DNA from: Rubripirellula lacrimiformis
GTDB taxonomy: Bacteria > Planctomycetota > Planctomycetia > Pirellulales > Pirellulaceae
Reading direction: 5' to 3'
Assembly: GCF_007741535.1 (NCBI RefSeq)
Contig: NZ_CP036525.1
Location: 1,054,001-1,118,000, forward strand
DNA length: 64,000 nucleotides
The notes under the pieces were generated by a model. It did no database searches and was not told where the DNA came from. It worked only from the letters and a program-made list of their open reading frames with translations. This document shows, piece by piece, positions 42,815 to 52,068 of the stretch (positions are counted from its first letter, which is position 1; each line of letters opens with the position of its first letter). A program made the position numbers and the translations under genes.

Positions 42815-45424
42815 TTACAGCATGTCCATCGGGTCGATGTCGATCACATATTGGACATCGTCTTTTTCCGGGATCGTAAAGGTTTCGACAGCGCGTCGAA
42901 TCGTATCGCCCAGGTGCGACGCTTCGACGGACTGCAACAGAATGTGGAATCGATACTTGCCCCGCAGTTTGGAAATCGGCGGCGGCGCCGGTCCTAGGAT
43001 TCGCACTTCGTGACCGAGCTGGTTCCGGGCTGCTTCCAGTCGGCCCAACAGCGATTCGGCGGTGGCTTCGGTGACGTCTTCGACCGCACCGCGAATGATG
43101 ATGCGTCCGACACTGCCCAGCGGCGGATAATTGAACTTTCGCCGATTGACCATTTCTTCGGTCGCGAACTGTTCGTAATCGTGTCGTGATGCCGCTTGGA
43201 TCGCCGGATGCTCCGGTGTAAACGTCTGTACGACCACTCGCCCGCCACGATCCCCACGGCCGGTACGGCCGGCGACTTGGGTCACCAGTTGGAAAGTGCG
43301 TTCGGAGGCGCGGAAATCGGGGAAGTGCAGGGCACCGTCGGCATTGATCACACCGACCAGCAGGACATTGGGAAAGTCCAGACCTTTGGCGATCATTTGG
43401 GTGCCCAGCAGGATGTCGACTTCGCCGCTGCGGAATGCGGAGAGCACACGTTGGTGGCTGCCCGGACGTTTCATCGTGTCGCTGTCCATGCGAGCGATGC
43501 GGGCATCGGGAAAGCGAGCTTTCACTTCGACTTCCAATCGCTGGGTCCCCAGTCCCCCGTATCGGATGCCGTCGAATCGACAGGCCGGGCACCAGGGTGG
43601 AGTCGCGATCGTGTAATCGCAGTAGTGGCAGACCGCTTTGCCACCGTCACGGTGGTGGGTCAGCGGCATGTCGCAATCGGGGCAGGCGACGACATGGCCG
43701 CACGAAGGACACTGAATCGTGGTGGCAAATCCGCGACGATTGAGCAACAAGATCACTTGGCCGCCGGGGTCACGAAGGGTTTCTTCGACCGCCCGGTGCA
43801 GCGGACGGCTGATCGATCCCGATGTGCGATCATCGCGTACTCGCAGGTCGACCAGTTGCACATCGGGCATCGGGCGATTGCCCACGCGCGAAGGCATCGG
43901 CACTAATTCTGCGTGCCCGGTGGTGCAGGCATGCCACGATTCCATCGATGGGGTCGCACTGCCTAGGACCAGCGGAACACCCAACGACATGGCGCGGGCG
44001 TGGGCGACCTTGCGGGCATGGTAGCGAGGGGTGGTGTCCTGTTTGAACGAACCGTCATGTTCTTCGTCCAGGATGATCATTCCCAAGTGGGGCAGCGGTG
44101 CGAACACGGCGCTGCGAGGTCCGACGACGACTTGGACGTCGCCGGTACGAATGCGTTGCCATTGGAAGTGTCGCTCGGCCGGCGTCATTTGGCTGTGCAG
44201 AACCGCGACAGAATTGAACCGTCTTTCGAACCGACCACGGGTTTGTGGAGTCAGGCTGATCTCGGGGACCAAGACGATCGCACTGCGGCCGAACTTGACC
44301 AAGTGTTCGATGGCGCGAATGTAGACTTCCGTTTTGCCGCTTCCGGTGACACCGTGAAGCAGCAGTGTTTTTCCTTTCTCGGAATCGACCGCGGCCACGA
44401 TCCGCTGCAACGCATTGGATTGGTCGTCCGTTAGCGAGTGGCTCTTTTCGACTTCGCCATCCCCTAGATTCCAACGCATCGGCGCAGCAGTGGCCATCTC
44501 GCGGCGGGTTTCAAGTCGGACCAGGTTTTTCTTTTCCAGCGACTTGATGGGACCGGACGTGCAGGCGGCTTCGACCATCAATTGGGATGATGTCATCGGG
44601 CGTGCCGCCGCGATCAGGAATCGCAGGACCGCCTGCTGTTTCTTGGGCAGTCCTTCGATGACTGCGTCGTCGATCAACGATGTATTGGGGGTAAAGTAAG
44701 TTCGTTCGCGGGTGCCGGCCCCGCTGCGGACGCTGGACGGGATCAGTGCGTCAAAGACTTGGCCCGCCGGCGCCTGATAGTAGTGGCTCATCCATAACAC
44801 CAATCGAACCAGTGGCGGATCGCACAGCGGATCCTGGTCGACGAGTTCGGCGATGTCCTTCAACGTTCGCGATGCGGCGGATCCCATCTTGGTTTCGACG
44901 CACCAACCGGTGGTGGGTTGGCGACGTCGCCCCAGAGGCACTCGCACGCGCATGCCGGCTTCCAGCACGTCACGCATGTCGTCCGGGATCCGGTAGTCGT
45001 ACGGTCCGTGGGGGGCCTCACTGAAGACGACCTTGGCGGTGGCGATATCGTCCTGGACGGCTAGTTCCCAGGGGGGCGGAGCGGTTTCGAAAAGTTCGCC
45101 CTGGGATGGACCGCTGGCGACCGCCTTTTGTTTCTCGGGATCCGGAACGGCCAAGGGGTCAACGTCATCCGACGAATCGCTGCGGTCGTCCGCATCCGCC
45201 TTGCCAAGCGATTGGAAATCCAGCGGCGGGGCCGGTTGATCGGAGTCCGCCGGTCCGTCCCAGGGGGCAAGATTGTCCAGGTCCGAGCGGACATCGCCAG
45301 CTTCGTCGCCGCTGTTTCGGTCACCGCTGTTTCGGTCGCCGCTGTTTCGGTCATTGGGGCGCGAAGGGCCGGGCATGTGCGTCGGGCAGGGGTGGATGGG
45401 AAGGGATGATTGATCCGTCAACAT
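42815..45424 (-). CDS. priA: Primosomal protein N' (replication restart helicase PriA)
   Basis: PriA recognises stalled forks and reloads the replisome. From the ATG at 45424 the protein has about 869 residues, against about 730 in E. coli. The extra length is an N-terminal disordered region that includes three tandem copies of DRNSG. The core has AKVVFSEAPHGPYDYRIPDD (3' DNA-binding domain) and LLHGVTGSGKTEVYIRAIEH (Walker A). VLVPEISLTPQT, IILDEEHDGSFKQ and LGSATPSMES follow, then eight zinc-binding Cys (CPSCGHVVACPDCDMPL, WCPAC) and LLGTQMIAKGLDFPNV, TGRGDRGGRVVVQT. Alternative starts at 45502 (ATG) and 45523 (TTG) exist. Confidence 0.94.
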   Translation of the reverse strand: MLTDQSSLPIHPCPTHMPGPSRPNDRNSGDRNSGDRNSGDEAGDVRSDLDNLAPWDGPADSDQPAPPLDFQSLGKADADDRSDSSDDVDPLAVPDPEKQKAVASGPSQGELFETAPPPWELAVQDDIATAKVVFSEAPHGPYDYRIPDDMRDVLEAGMRVRVPLGRRRQPTTGWCVETKMGSAASRTLKDIAELVDQDPLCDPPLVRLVLWMSHYYQAPAGQVFDALIPSSVRSGAGTRERTYFTPNTSLIDDAVIEGLPKKQQAVLRFLIAAARPMTSSQLMVEAACTSGPIKSLEKKNLVRLETRREMATAAPMRWNLGDGEVEKSHSLTDDQSNALQRIVAAVDSEKGKTLLLHGVTGSGKTEVYIRAIEHLVKFGRSAIVLVPEISLTPQTRGRFERRFNSVAVLHSQMTPAERHFQWQRIRTGDVQVVVGPRSAVFAPLPHLGMIILDEEHDGSFKQDTTPRYHARKVAHARAMSLGVPLVLGSATPSMESWHACTTGHAELVPMPSRVGNRPMPDVQLVDLRVRDDRTSGSISRPLHRAVEETLRDPGGQVILLLNRRGFATTIQCPSCGHVVACPDCDMPLTHHRDGGKAVCHYCDYTIATPPWCPACRFDGIRYGGLGTQRLEVEVKARFPDARIARMDSDTMKRPGSHQRVLSAFRSGEVDILLGTQMIAKGLDFPNVLLVGVINADGALHFPDFRASERTFQLVTQVAGRTGRGDRGGRVVVQTFTPEHPAIQAASRHDYEQFATEEMVNRRKFNYPPLGSVGRIIIRGAVEDVTEATAESLLGRLEAARNQLGHEVRILGPAPPPISKLRGKYRFHILLQSVEASHLGDTIRRAVETFTIPEKDDVQYVIDIDPMDML
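45308..45352. repeat. Triplicated 15-bp direct repeat inside priA
   Basis: GCCGCTGTTTCGGTC is repeated in tandem with one base change. On the coding strand it encodes DRNSG units in the disordered N-terminal extension of PriA. The period is a multiple of three, so copy number can change without a frameshift. Confidence 0.85.
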
Positions 45425-45653
45425 ACTGAATCCCCTAGGACTTTCGGAACCGACGAGTGATGGGCCACCTGATTTGTGCCGATGAACGGTCACTATGGCC
45501 ATCGTCGACGACGATGCTGACAAGTCTGGTCAATTCGATATGCTGAAATAGGTCGATTGGCGGCCATGGGCTGAACCGCCGCAGCCCGGTTGGTCCGGTA
45601 CGGATGGGACGTTTTGCAGTCCAGACACGCTGAAACGGCTAGTACTTGGGCAC

Positions 45654-45658
45654 AGGAG
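45654..45658 (+). promoter_or_regulatory. Shine-Dalgarno AGGAG supporting the TTG start of nadD
   Basis: AGGAG lies 7 bp before the TTG at 45666. Clear Shine-Dalgarno sites are scarce in this window, so this one decides the start of nadD. Confidence 0.7.
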
Positions 45659-45665
45659 CGAGAAA

Positions 45666-46280
45666 TTGGCTAAGCGAATAGGGATCTACGGTGGGTCGTT
45701 TGATCCGGTCCACATCGGGCATCTTTGGATCGCCGATGCGGCATGCGAATCACTTTCGCTGGATCAGGTGCTCTGGATTCCCACAGCCACGTCGCCGCTG
45801 AAACCGTCCGGACCGACGGCTTCGGACGAACATCGGTTGCAAATGTTGCGATTGGCCGTTTCGGGGAACCCGTCCTTCGTCGTGGATGATCGCGAAATTC
45901 GCCGCGGCGATGTTAGTTATACGGTCGACACGATCGCCCAGATTCGCAGCGAGCAACCGGACGACGAATTGGTGCTGATCATCGGCAGCGATTCGTTGGC
46001 CAGTTTTGATCGCTGGCACGAACCCGAGCGATTATTGGATCTGGTCGACTTGGCGGTGATCCAACGCGGCGGTGATCCGAAAATCGATTTTGGCGTTCTG
46101 GAATCCTTGGCCACGCCCGAAAAAATTCGCCGGGCCGAACAGTGCGTGGTGCCAATGCCGGTGATCGAAATCAGCAGCGGTGAACTACGTCGCCGGATCG
46201 GGGCCGGGCAAAGCATTCGCTATCGGGTGCCAGCGGCGGTCGCGGCGATGATTTCGGCGGAATCGATTTATCGCAGCTGA
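45666..46280 (+). CDS. nadD: Nicotinate-nucleotide adenylyltransferase
   Basis: NadD joins nicotinate mononucleotide and ATP to make deamido-NAD. The 204 residues start IGIYGGSFDPVHIGHLWIAD, the nucleotidyltransferase G-x-F-x-P-x-H-x-G-H motif that binds ATP. They include LWIPTATSPLKPSG, VSYTVDTIAQIRSEQPDDEL, LIIGSDSLASFDRWHEPERL and the C-terminal ISSGELRRRIGAGQSIRYRV, which fits the (S/T)xxxR ATP contact. It starts with TTG preceded by AGGAG. It diverges from priA. Confidence 0.95.
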   Translation: MAKRIGIYGGSFDPVHIGHLWIADAACESLSLDQVLWIPTATSPLKPSGPTASDEHRLQMLRLAVSGNPSFVVDDREIRRGDVSYTVDTIAQIRSEQPDDELVLIIGSDSLASFDRWHEPERLLDLVDLAVIQRGGDPKIDFGVLESLATPEKIRRAEQCVVPMPVIEISSGELRRRIGAGQSIRYRVPAAVAAMISAESIYRS

Positions 46281-46312
46281 TCGACCAACCCTTGGCGGTG
46301 TTCGCCAGCTTT

Positions 46313-46834
46313 TCAGCTCGCCAAAGCTCGAGCGATCCGCGCGGTTTCGTCGGCCAATTGGTTGACGCGTTGTTGGATCGATTCGTCGGCCAGTTGGTCG
46401 CCTTCGAACGATTCGCCTGTGGCGTAGATAAATCGCGGCACGATCAGGCAACGAAAGTCCAGCATCAGGCTGTTGGCCAATCCCATCCCGGACATGTAGC
46501 TGCCCTGGCCACCGGCGGACAGCATCAAGCCGACCGTTTTTCCGGTCCAGGCTTTCCCGGTCAATTCGACAGCGTTCTTGACGGCGGCGTTGACGTCGAA
46601 ATTGTAGACCGGCGAAGCGATCAGGACGGCGTTGGCCTGGTGAATCCGCTTGGACAGGTCCTGGACGTTGGCATCGCCGTAGGCGGTCGCGCCGTCACAG
46701 GGGGGCAGCGGAGTACTGGCCAGGTCGAACCAGTCCGTGTCCTCGCCGATTTCTGTCAGTCGGGCCAGGGTGGCGCGAGCCAGGATGCGGCTGCGACTGT
46801 CGGGATGCAAAGATGAGCTGAGGACCAAAATCAT
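46313..46834 (-). CDS. NADPH-dependent FMN reductase family protein
   Basis: A flavodoxin-fold protein of about 173 residues. The N-terminal ILVLSSSLHPDSRSRILARA corresponds to the phosphate-binding loop of FMN reductases (SSS-LxxxSxSR). VLIASPVYNFDVNAAVKNAV matches the family P-x-Y-N motif, and WTGKTVGLMLSAGGQGSYM the second flavin-contact loop. Such proteins reduce flavins, quinones or azo compounds; the substrate is not predictable. The ATG at 46834 starts just before the first strand; an in-frame start at 46867 would add 11 residues. It is convergent with nadD, with 32 bp between stops. Confidence 0.88.
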   Translation of the reverse strand: MILVLSSSLHPDSRSRILARATLARLTEIGEDTDWFDLASTPLPPCDGATAYGDANVQDLSKRIHQANAVLIASPVYNFDVNAAVKNAVELTGKAWTGKTVGLMLSAGGQGSYMSGMGLANSLMLDFRCLIVPRFIYATGESFEGDQLADESIQQRVNQLADETARIARALAS

Positions 46835-46996
46835 GGGCGTCCACCGATTCGACGATTGATTCAACATGCCAAGGAAATGTCCGGCGCATCAGACGCCGGG
46901 CATTGGCAATGCTCGCAGAGAGTCGCGGGACTGTCGAGCGGAGCGAATCGTGGTGCCCCCCAAGGCCAGCGATGCCGGCCGAGGCGGGTGGGACGC

Positions 46997-47704
46997 TTAC
47001 CAGCCGTTTTCGGCGAATTCTTCGCCGTCCATGCCCAGCCGATTCTTCAGGATGCTGAACTGGTCATACATCCGTTCGCTGCTGCTGTGGACGTGTTCCG
47101 CTTCGGTGATGAAACGAATGTCTTCCTCGGGGTAGACGTCGCCGTCGATCAGCACCGATTCGAAAGGTTTCAGCGGTTGCCCATAGGCGATCAACAGCTT
47201 GTGTTCGTCCAACTGGACTTCCTGCCGTTTGGTCGGGTTGATCACCGCGATCCCGGTGCAACCGTCATGCAGCAGCAAGTCTTCGAACTCTAGCAGAATG
47301 CTCTTCAACACCGGCATGTCGATGTGTTCGCGGTACAGGTCTTCGTGTCCGCCGCCGGCTCGATGACTGGTCTCTAGCACGACGTCCACGACGCTGCCGA
47401 GTGGTTCGATCAAGTCTAGGAAAAGATCGATCAGACTGTCGCGAGTGGCCGAGGCCATGATCACTGGAGTTTTCGAACCGCTGGCTTCGTCGACATATTC
47501 GTCGTGACGAAACCCTTGGCGGGGAACGATTTGCAAGTCGTATGACGGGCGAATCGCATCGGTCAGTTCGAAGGCACCGTAGCTGCGTATACCCATGTGG
47601 GCTTGCAGGTCTTCGTCACTTAACGTTTCGAAACTTCCATCCGAAACGCTGCGAAGCGAGTCTTCGGTGACGCCGCCACGAAGGATGCGTTTTAGAAAGC
47701 CCAT
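46997..47704 (-). CDS. Conserved-looking protein of unknown function
   Basis: A 235-residue, acidic, soluble protein. There is no signal peptide, membrane helix or known motif. The ATG at 47704 (MGFLKRILRGGVTEDSLRSV) is preferred to an in-frame start at 47782. Secondary structure looks alpha/beta (TPVIMASATRDSLIDLFLDL, VDVVLETSHRAGGG, CTGIAVINPTKRQEVQLDEH). Regular codon use and a folded pattern make it a real gene. It lies 162 bp upstream of the FMN reductase on the same strand. No function is proposed. Confidence 0.65.
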   Translation of the reverse strand: MGFLKRILRGGVTEDSLRSVSDGSFETLSDEDLQAHMGIRSYGAFELTDAIRPSYDLQIVPRQGFRHDEYVDEASGSKTPVIMASATRDSLIDLFLDLIEPLGSVVDVVLETSHRAGGGHEDLYREHIDMPVLKSILLEFEDLLLHDGCTGIAVINPTKRQEVQLDEHKLLIAYGQPLKPFESVLIDGDVYPEEDIRFITEAEHVHSSSERMYDQFSILKNRLGMDGEEFAENGW

Positions 47705-48511
47705 GGTGAATCCGGTCTCGTATCCTGAGAAATGTTGTCCAGAAACGGCTGTGCCGATTCCGTCGACCTTGCGGCCGATCATCTACAACAACGCTAGGTC
47801 AACTTATGGGCTGGGCATTCCCGATCATGGGAAACCAATCGCAACCTCATCAACCTGCCCCCGAACATTCGAAATGATCCGTGCAATCGATCCAGCCGTT
47901 CGAATCGGACCGGATCGGATGAAGACGTTTTGCAACAAGCGACCGCCCTTGAATCGGCGAATGGTTGCGAAAACCCGTCATCGGTTGATTCTGCGATTCA
48001 ACGTGGTCATCGATGAACACGCTTTGCCAGGGATCCCGATCGGGACCCAGGAGGGGCCGGCCCAAGACGGTCGGAAACAGGGACGGTCGACAGCAGGAGC
48101 CGTGGGTGGGATTCGCGGTCGCGGGGATCTTCTTCCAACCGCCCTGATCGGATCGGGCATGGCTTGGCTATACTGGACGGATCGATCCGACAGGCGACTT
48201 GGCCGATTGGCTGAATCGCAGATTGTCCCCTCATCCGCTCGCCAAGCTTGGTTGGCGTTGTGAAGGTGGCCGAATGATCGGGTCGAATCTCATCGCATCT
48301 TTTTTCCTGGGGTACCGCGTCGACAAACGACGCTGGTCTTGTTGTGATTCAATTGATCCAGACACGCATCGATTCATGGGCCGTCGCCGCCGGATTTTTG
48401 CCGACCGCCGCGCCGATACATACCGCCCCACAAGTTCAGGCTGCCGAAGTCGGCGGCGTGGCGTCCAACGCGTCAAGTGATCGGTCCCGCCGGACATCTC
48501 GTGGATGGAAA
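47705..48511. other. Divergent intergenic region without a recognised gene
   Basis: About 800 bp separate the divergent starts of the unknown protein (minus) and the lipoprotein (plus). Open frames cross it on both strands, including a 56-codon in-frame extension of the lipoprotein gene from 48344, but these show no conserved features. Promoters for both genes must lie here. No strong repeat is visible. Confidence 0.5.
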
Positions 48512-50137
48512 ATGGGCTGGTCGATCGCCTGCATCGCCGTCGTTGCATGCTTCTTTGTCGGCTGTGACATTCCCAAGCGGCCGCCATTGTCCCCCGAAGA
48601 TGTTGCAGATTTGTCGCCCCCATCGACTTCCGATTCGGGAACCGAGGATGCGGTGGGGATCGATGGCAATCCCAGCACCGTCCGCAATGAAGTTCCGATC
48701 GACCCGTTCAGCGAAGACTGGGAATCGTGGGACCTGTTTTTTGTCCGCGGCCAAGCGGTGGGATACAACCACGTCGTTGCCGAAGGGAAAGACGGTGACA
48801 AGGTCAGCTATCGATTGGACAACAGTCTGTACGTCAATCAAGGGAAAGCACGGACCCTGCAGCGATTGATCCAGACCAGCAGCGAGACCCGTAGTGGATC
48901 GATGCTGGAATTCGAAAGCAAGTTGTTCGTGGGACCCGTGTTGACCACCACTCGCGGGCAGCTCGAAGGCGCCAACTTTCTGATCGAGACGGTGCGCGGC
49001 AGTACAAAGAAAACCAAATCGATCGCTTGGTCACCAGCGAATCGTGGGTTGGTCGCGATCGAACAGTCGCTGCGGACCAAGCCGCTGACGGAAGAGAACG
49101 AAGTTCGAACCATGCGGCTACTGTTGCCGGGACAGTTCGAAGTCGCCACTGCCAAACTGCGTTGCAGCGGGAAGGCGTCGGTCCCGTTGATGGACCAATC
49201 GTTGGCCGAACTGATCGAGATCAACTACGAGGTTCAAGTCGATGGCCAACCGGCGTCCTATCTGACATTTTGGACCGACGACAACGGGGCCATCGTGCGA
49301 ACGTTCTCGCCTGGGATCAATCTGTTGTCCTACCGCACGGACGAAGCGACGGTGAAGGCCGCCTTTGCCGACACCGAAGGTGTGGTTGAAATGCCGATCG
49401 ACGGAATCATCGAGCGGCCGGGCGATGCGGTCCGTGTCGCGATGACGGCGGCGCCTACCGCAGCGTCCGCCCGCACAGGCAAAGAGGTTTCGCTGCAACC
49501 GGTTCCCGGCCAATGGATCCGCGACATGGGGGATGGAAGTTTTCAGCTTTTGATCAGCCGAAAACAGGAACAGGATCTGAAGAAGTTTGAAACCGTCGAA
49601 CTGGAACCCGCCGCCGGTGACACGCGTTCGAACCACTTCGTCGATTCCGGTGCGAACCTGGTCAAACGTTACGCCGATGCGGCCCTGGTGAAACGGAAAC
49701 TGACCAACACAGAAGCCGCGATTGAACTGGCGCAAACCGTCAAGCGTTTGATCATCAACCGAAAGTCGCCGGGCGGATTGGTGCGTGCCAGCGAAGTTGC
49801 CAACGACGGGGCAGGGGACGTGACGGGACGATCGGTCCTGTTGGCAGCGATGCTGCGTGCTCGCAAAATCCCCTCGCGCCTAGCGGTCGGATTGAAGTAT
49901 CAGCCGCCCGCTGACGAAAAATCCAACCCTCGATTGGTGTATTACGTCTGGGTTTTGGCCTACGCCGACAATCAGTGGATTCACCTGGATCCCACCGAGG
50001 GCGGAGTCGCGTCGGCAGACCGCATCGCATTGGCGACCACCGATTTGGCCGGTGGCGGAAACGAATACGAGTCGTTCGTGCCATTCTTCAACGCCATCGG
50101 ACGCATGGATCTGCGAGTCTTGCGAGCGCAGTACTAG
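48512..50137 (+). CDS. Lipoprotein with degenerate transglutaminase-like domain
   Basis: A 541-residue protein. Starting at the ATG 48512 gives a lipoprotein signal peptide (MGWSIACIAVVACFFVGC) whose Cys would be lipidated. The middle (about residues 70-340) is beta-rich. The C-terminal 140 residues follow the transglutaminase-like fold: KRLIINRKSPGG, VLLAAMLRARKIPSRLAVGL and LVYYVWVLAYADNQWIHLDP. The catalytic Cys (normally G-x-C-x-x-x) and His (normally H-x-W-V-E) are not present at their usual places; only the Asp-Pro remains. It is thus probably non-catalytic, a binding domain. It lies immediately before the tandem repeat array. An in-frame start at 48344 is possible but would bury the signal peptide. 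Confidence 0.78.
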   Translation: MGWSIACIAVVACFFVGCDIPKRPPLSPEDVADLSPPSTSDSGTEDAVGIDGNPSTVRNEVPIDPFSEDWESWDLFFVRGQAVGYNHVVAEGKDGDKVSYRLDNSLYVNQGKARTLQRLIQTSSETRSGSMLEFESKLFVGPVLTTTRGQLEGANFLIETVRGSTKKTKSIAWSPANRGLVAIEQSLRTKPLTEENEVRTMRLLLPGQFEVATAKLRCSGKASVPLMDQSLAELIEINYEVQVDGQPASYLTFWTDDNGAIVRTFSPGINLLSYRTDEATVKAAFADTEGVVEMPIDGIIERPGDAVRVAMTAAPTAASARTGKEVSLQPVPGQWIRDMGDGSFQLLISRKQEQDLKKFETVELEPAAGDTRSNHFVDSGANLVKRYADAALVKRKLTNTEAAIELAQTVKRLIINRKSPGGLVRASEVANDGAGDVTGRSVLLAAMLRARKIPSRLAVGLKYQPPADEKSNPRLVYYVWVLAYADNQWIHLDPTEGGVASADRIALATTDLAGGGNEYESFVPFFNAIGRMDLRVLRAQY

Positions 50138-50194
50138 CCCCGCGAGTCAGTCGATCGTCCGATCGATTCGCCGTTTGCGTGTCAGCGTCTGGTT

Positions 50195-51467
50195 CGTTTC
50201 ACCGCGTGGGCAACGCCCCGCGCGCCGGGCCAGAAACGCGCGGCCCGATGGGCACGCGGTTAAACGGACGACACCCGGATGTCGTAGCGTGAATCATCGT
50301 TTCACCGCGTGGGCAACGCCCCGCGCGCCGGGTCAAAAACGCGCGGCCCGATGGGCACGCGGTTAAACGAGACACACCGGATGACGTAGCGTGATTCATC
50401 GTTTAACCGCGTGGGCAACGCCCCGCGCGCCGGGCCAAAAACGCGCGGCCCGATGGGCACGCGGTTAAACGAGACACACCGGATGTCGTAGCGTGAATCA
50501 TCGTTTAACCGCGTGGGCAACGCCCCGCGCGCCGGGGCAAAACACGCGGCCCGACGGGCACGCGGTGAAACGAACCACACCGGATGACGCAGCGTGATCC
50601 TTCGTTTCACCGCGTGGGCAACGCCCCGCGCGCCGGGTCATCAACGCGCGGCCCGATGGGCACGCGGTTAAACGAGACACACCGGATGACGCAGCGTGAA
50701 TCATCGTTTCACCGCGTGGGCAACGCCCCGCGCGCCGGGTCATCAACGCGCGGCCCGATGGGCACGCGGTTAAACGAACCGCACCGGATGACGTAGCGTG
50801 AATCATCGTTTCACCGCGTGGGCAACGCCCCGCGCGCCGGGCCATCAACGCGCGGCCCGATGGGCACGCGGTTAAACGAACCACACCGGATGTCGTGGCG
50901 TGATCCTTCGTTTAACCGCGTGGGCAACGCCCCGCGCGCCGGGCCATCAACGCGCGGCCCGGTGGGCACGCGGTTAAACGAACCACACCGGATGTCGTAG
51001 CGTGAATCATCGTTTAACCGCGTGGGCAACGCCCCGCGCGCCGGACCATCAACGCGCGGCCCGATGGGCACGCGGTTAAACGAACCACACCGGATGGCGG
51101 TGCGTGATCCTTCGTTTAACCGCGTGGGCAACGCCCCGCGCGCCGGGCCATCAACGCGCGGCCCGATGGGCACGCGGTTAAACGAACGACACCGGATGAC
51201 GGTGCGTGAATCATCGTTTCACCGCGTGGGCAACGCCCCGCGCGCCGGGCCATCAACGCGCGGCCCGATGGGCACGCGGTGAAACGAACCACACCGGATG
51301 TCGTAGCGGTGAAACGAACCGCACCGGATGACGTAGCGTGAATCATCGTTTCACCGCGTGGGCAACGCCCCGAGCGCCGGACCATCAACGCGCGGCCCGA
51401 CGGGCACGCGGTGAAACGAACCACACCGGATGACGGTGCGTGAGTTTTCGTTTCGCAGCGTGGGCAC
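50195..51467. repeat. Tandem array of about twelve 102-bp palindromic units
   Basis: Units start at about 50195, 50298, 50400, 50502, 50603, 50705, 50807, 50909, 51011, 51113, 51215 and 51347. A degenerate thirteenth copy begins at 51449. The period is almost always 102 bp, and one extra 30-bp duplication (about 51294-51330) lies before the twelfth unit. Each unit holds an outer inverted repeat (left CGTTTAACCGCGTG, right CACGCGGTTAAACG) that encloses a GC-rich core with further pairing and a 7-8 bp linker block CACCGGATGwCG. The array lies between the lipoprotein stop and the Nudix gene stop, i.e. between convergent genes. No CRISPR-type unique spacers are present. Confidence 0.93.
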
Positions 51468-51485
51468 CACCCGCGATAGCCGAGC

Positions 51486-51932
51486 CTATTTCCTGGCGGC
51501 TAGGTGCTCGGCGGCGGCGGCCAGCAGAGGATCGATGGTTTCGGACTGGATGGGGGCTGTCGGTGGTGCCCACGCCATCCACTGTGCCGATTCATGTTCG
51601 GTCAACGTCAGCGGCCAAGCCTGGCCAACGTATCCGATGAAGTAGCGGACGTGTTTGTCCAGCGGAGTGTCGCCGGTGTTCTTGTACCGGACCTGATACT
51701 GCAGGTCGAATTGGAACGTGGGGTCCAGCGTGATCCGGTCGGCCGCGATCCCGGTTTCCTCTTCGGTTTCGCGAAGTGCTGTCTGCTGGAACGTTTCGTC
51801 TTTCTCGCAGTGTCCCTTGGGTAAATCCCAGCGGTCCTTGTGACGCATCAGCAGGAACTGCGTGGGGCGATCTCGGTCGCAGATCAGCAGGATTCCGGCA
51901 GCGCGGACCGTTTGGCCAGGAGTTTTCTTCAT
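51486..51932 (-). CDS. Nudix hydrolase
   Basis: A 148-residue hydrolase of nucleoside diphosphate-linked substrates. The Nudix box GHCEKDETFQQTALRETEEETGI (23 residues) matches the G-x5-E-x7-R-E-x2-E-E-x-G pattern, with all metal-binding Glu. It also has AAGILLICDRDRPTQFLLMR before and YFIGYVGQAWPLTLTEHESA after, typical of the diadenosine-polyphosphate or bis-nucleotidyl group. The ATG at 51932 is chosen. The remnant thirteenth repeat unit runs up to just before its stop codon. Confidence 0.92.
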   Translation of the reverse strand: MKKTPGQTVRAAGILLICDRDRPTQFLLMRHKDRWDLPKGHCEKDETFQQTALRETEEETGIAADRITLDPTFQFDLQYQVRYKNTGDTPLDKHVRYFIGYVGQAWPLTLTEHESAQWMAWAPPTAPIQSETIDPLLAAAAEHLAARK

Positions 51933-52068
51933 GATATTTCTGGTAGGGGGGACTTTCCGGCGGGCAACAGTGCAATACAACGATCAGCGTCGATGGGCGT
52001 TTTCGCCGGCGACTTTCCATCTTAAGGTTGGCTTCCTTAGAGCGACCTTCTTCTTGTAACGAGCAGCG

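Noticed and set aside
50302-51424. Repetitive open frames inside the 102-bp array
   Set aside because: They arise because the period is a multiple of three. The translated sequence is Arg/Pro-rich repetition, no consistent start or Shine-Dalgarno exists, and both strands are equally open.
50195-51467. CRISPR array
   Set aside because: The whole 102-bp unit is repeated; there are no unique spacers and no cas genes in the window.
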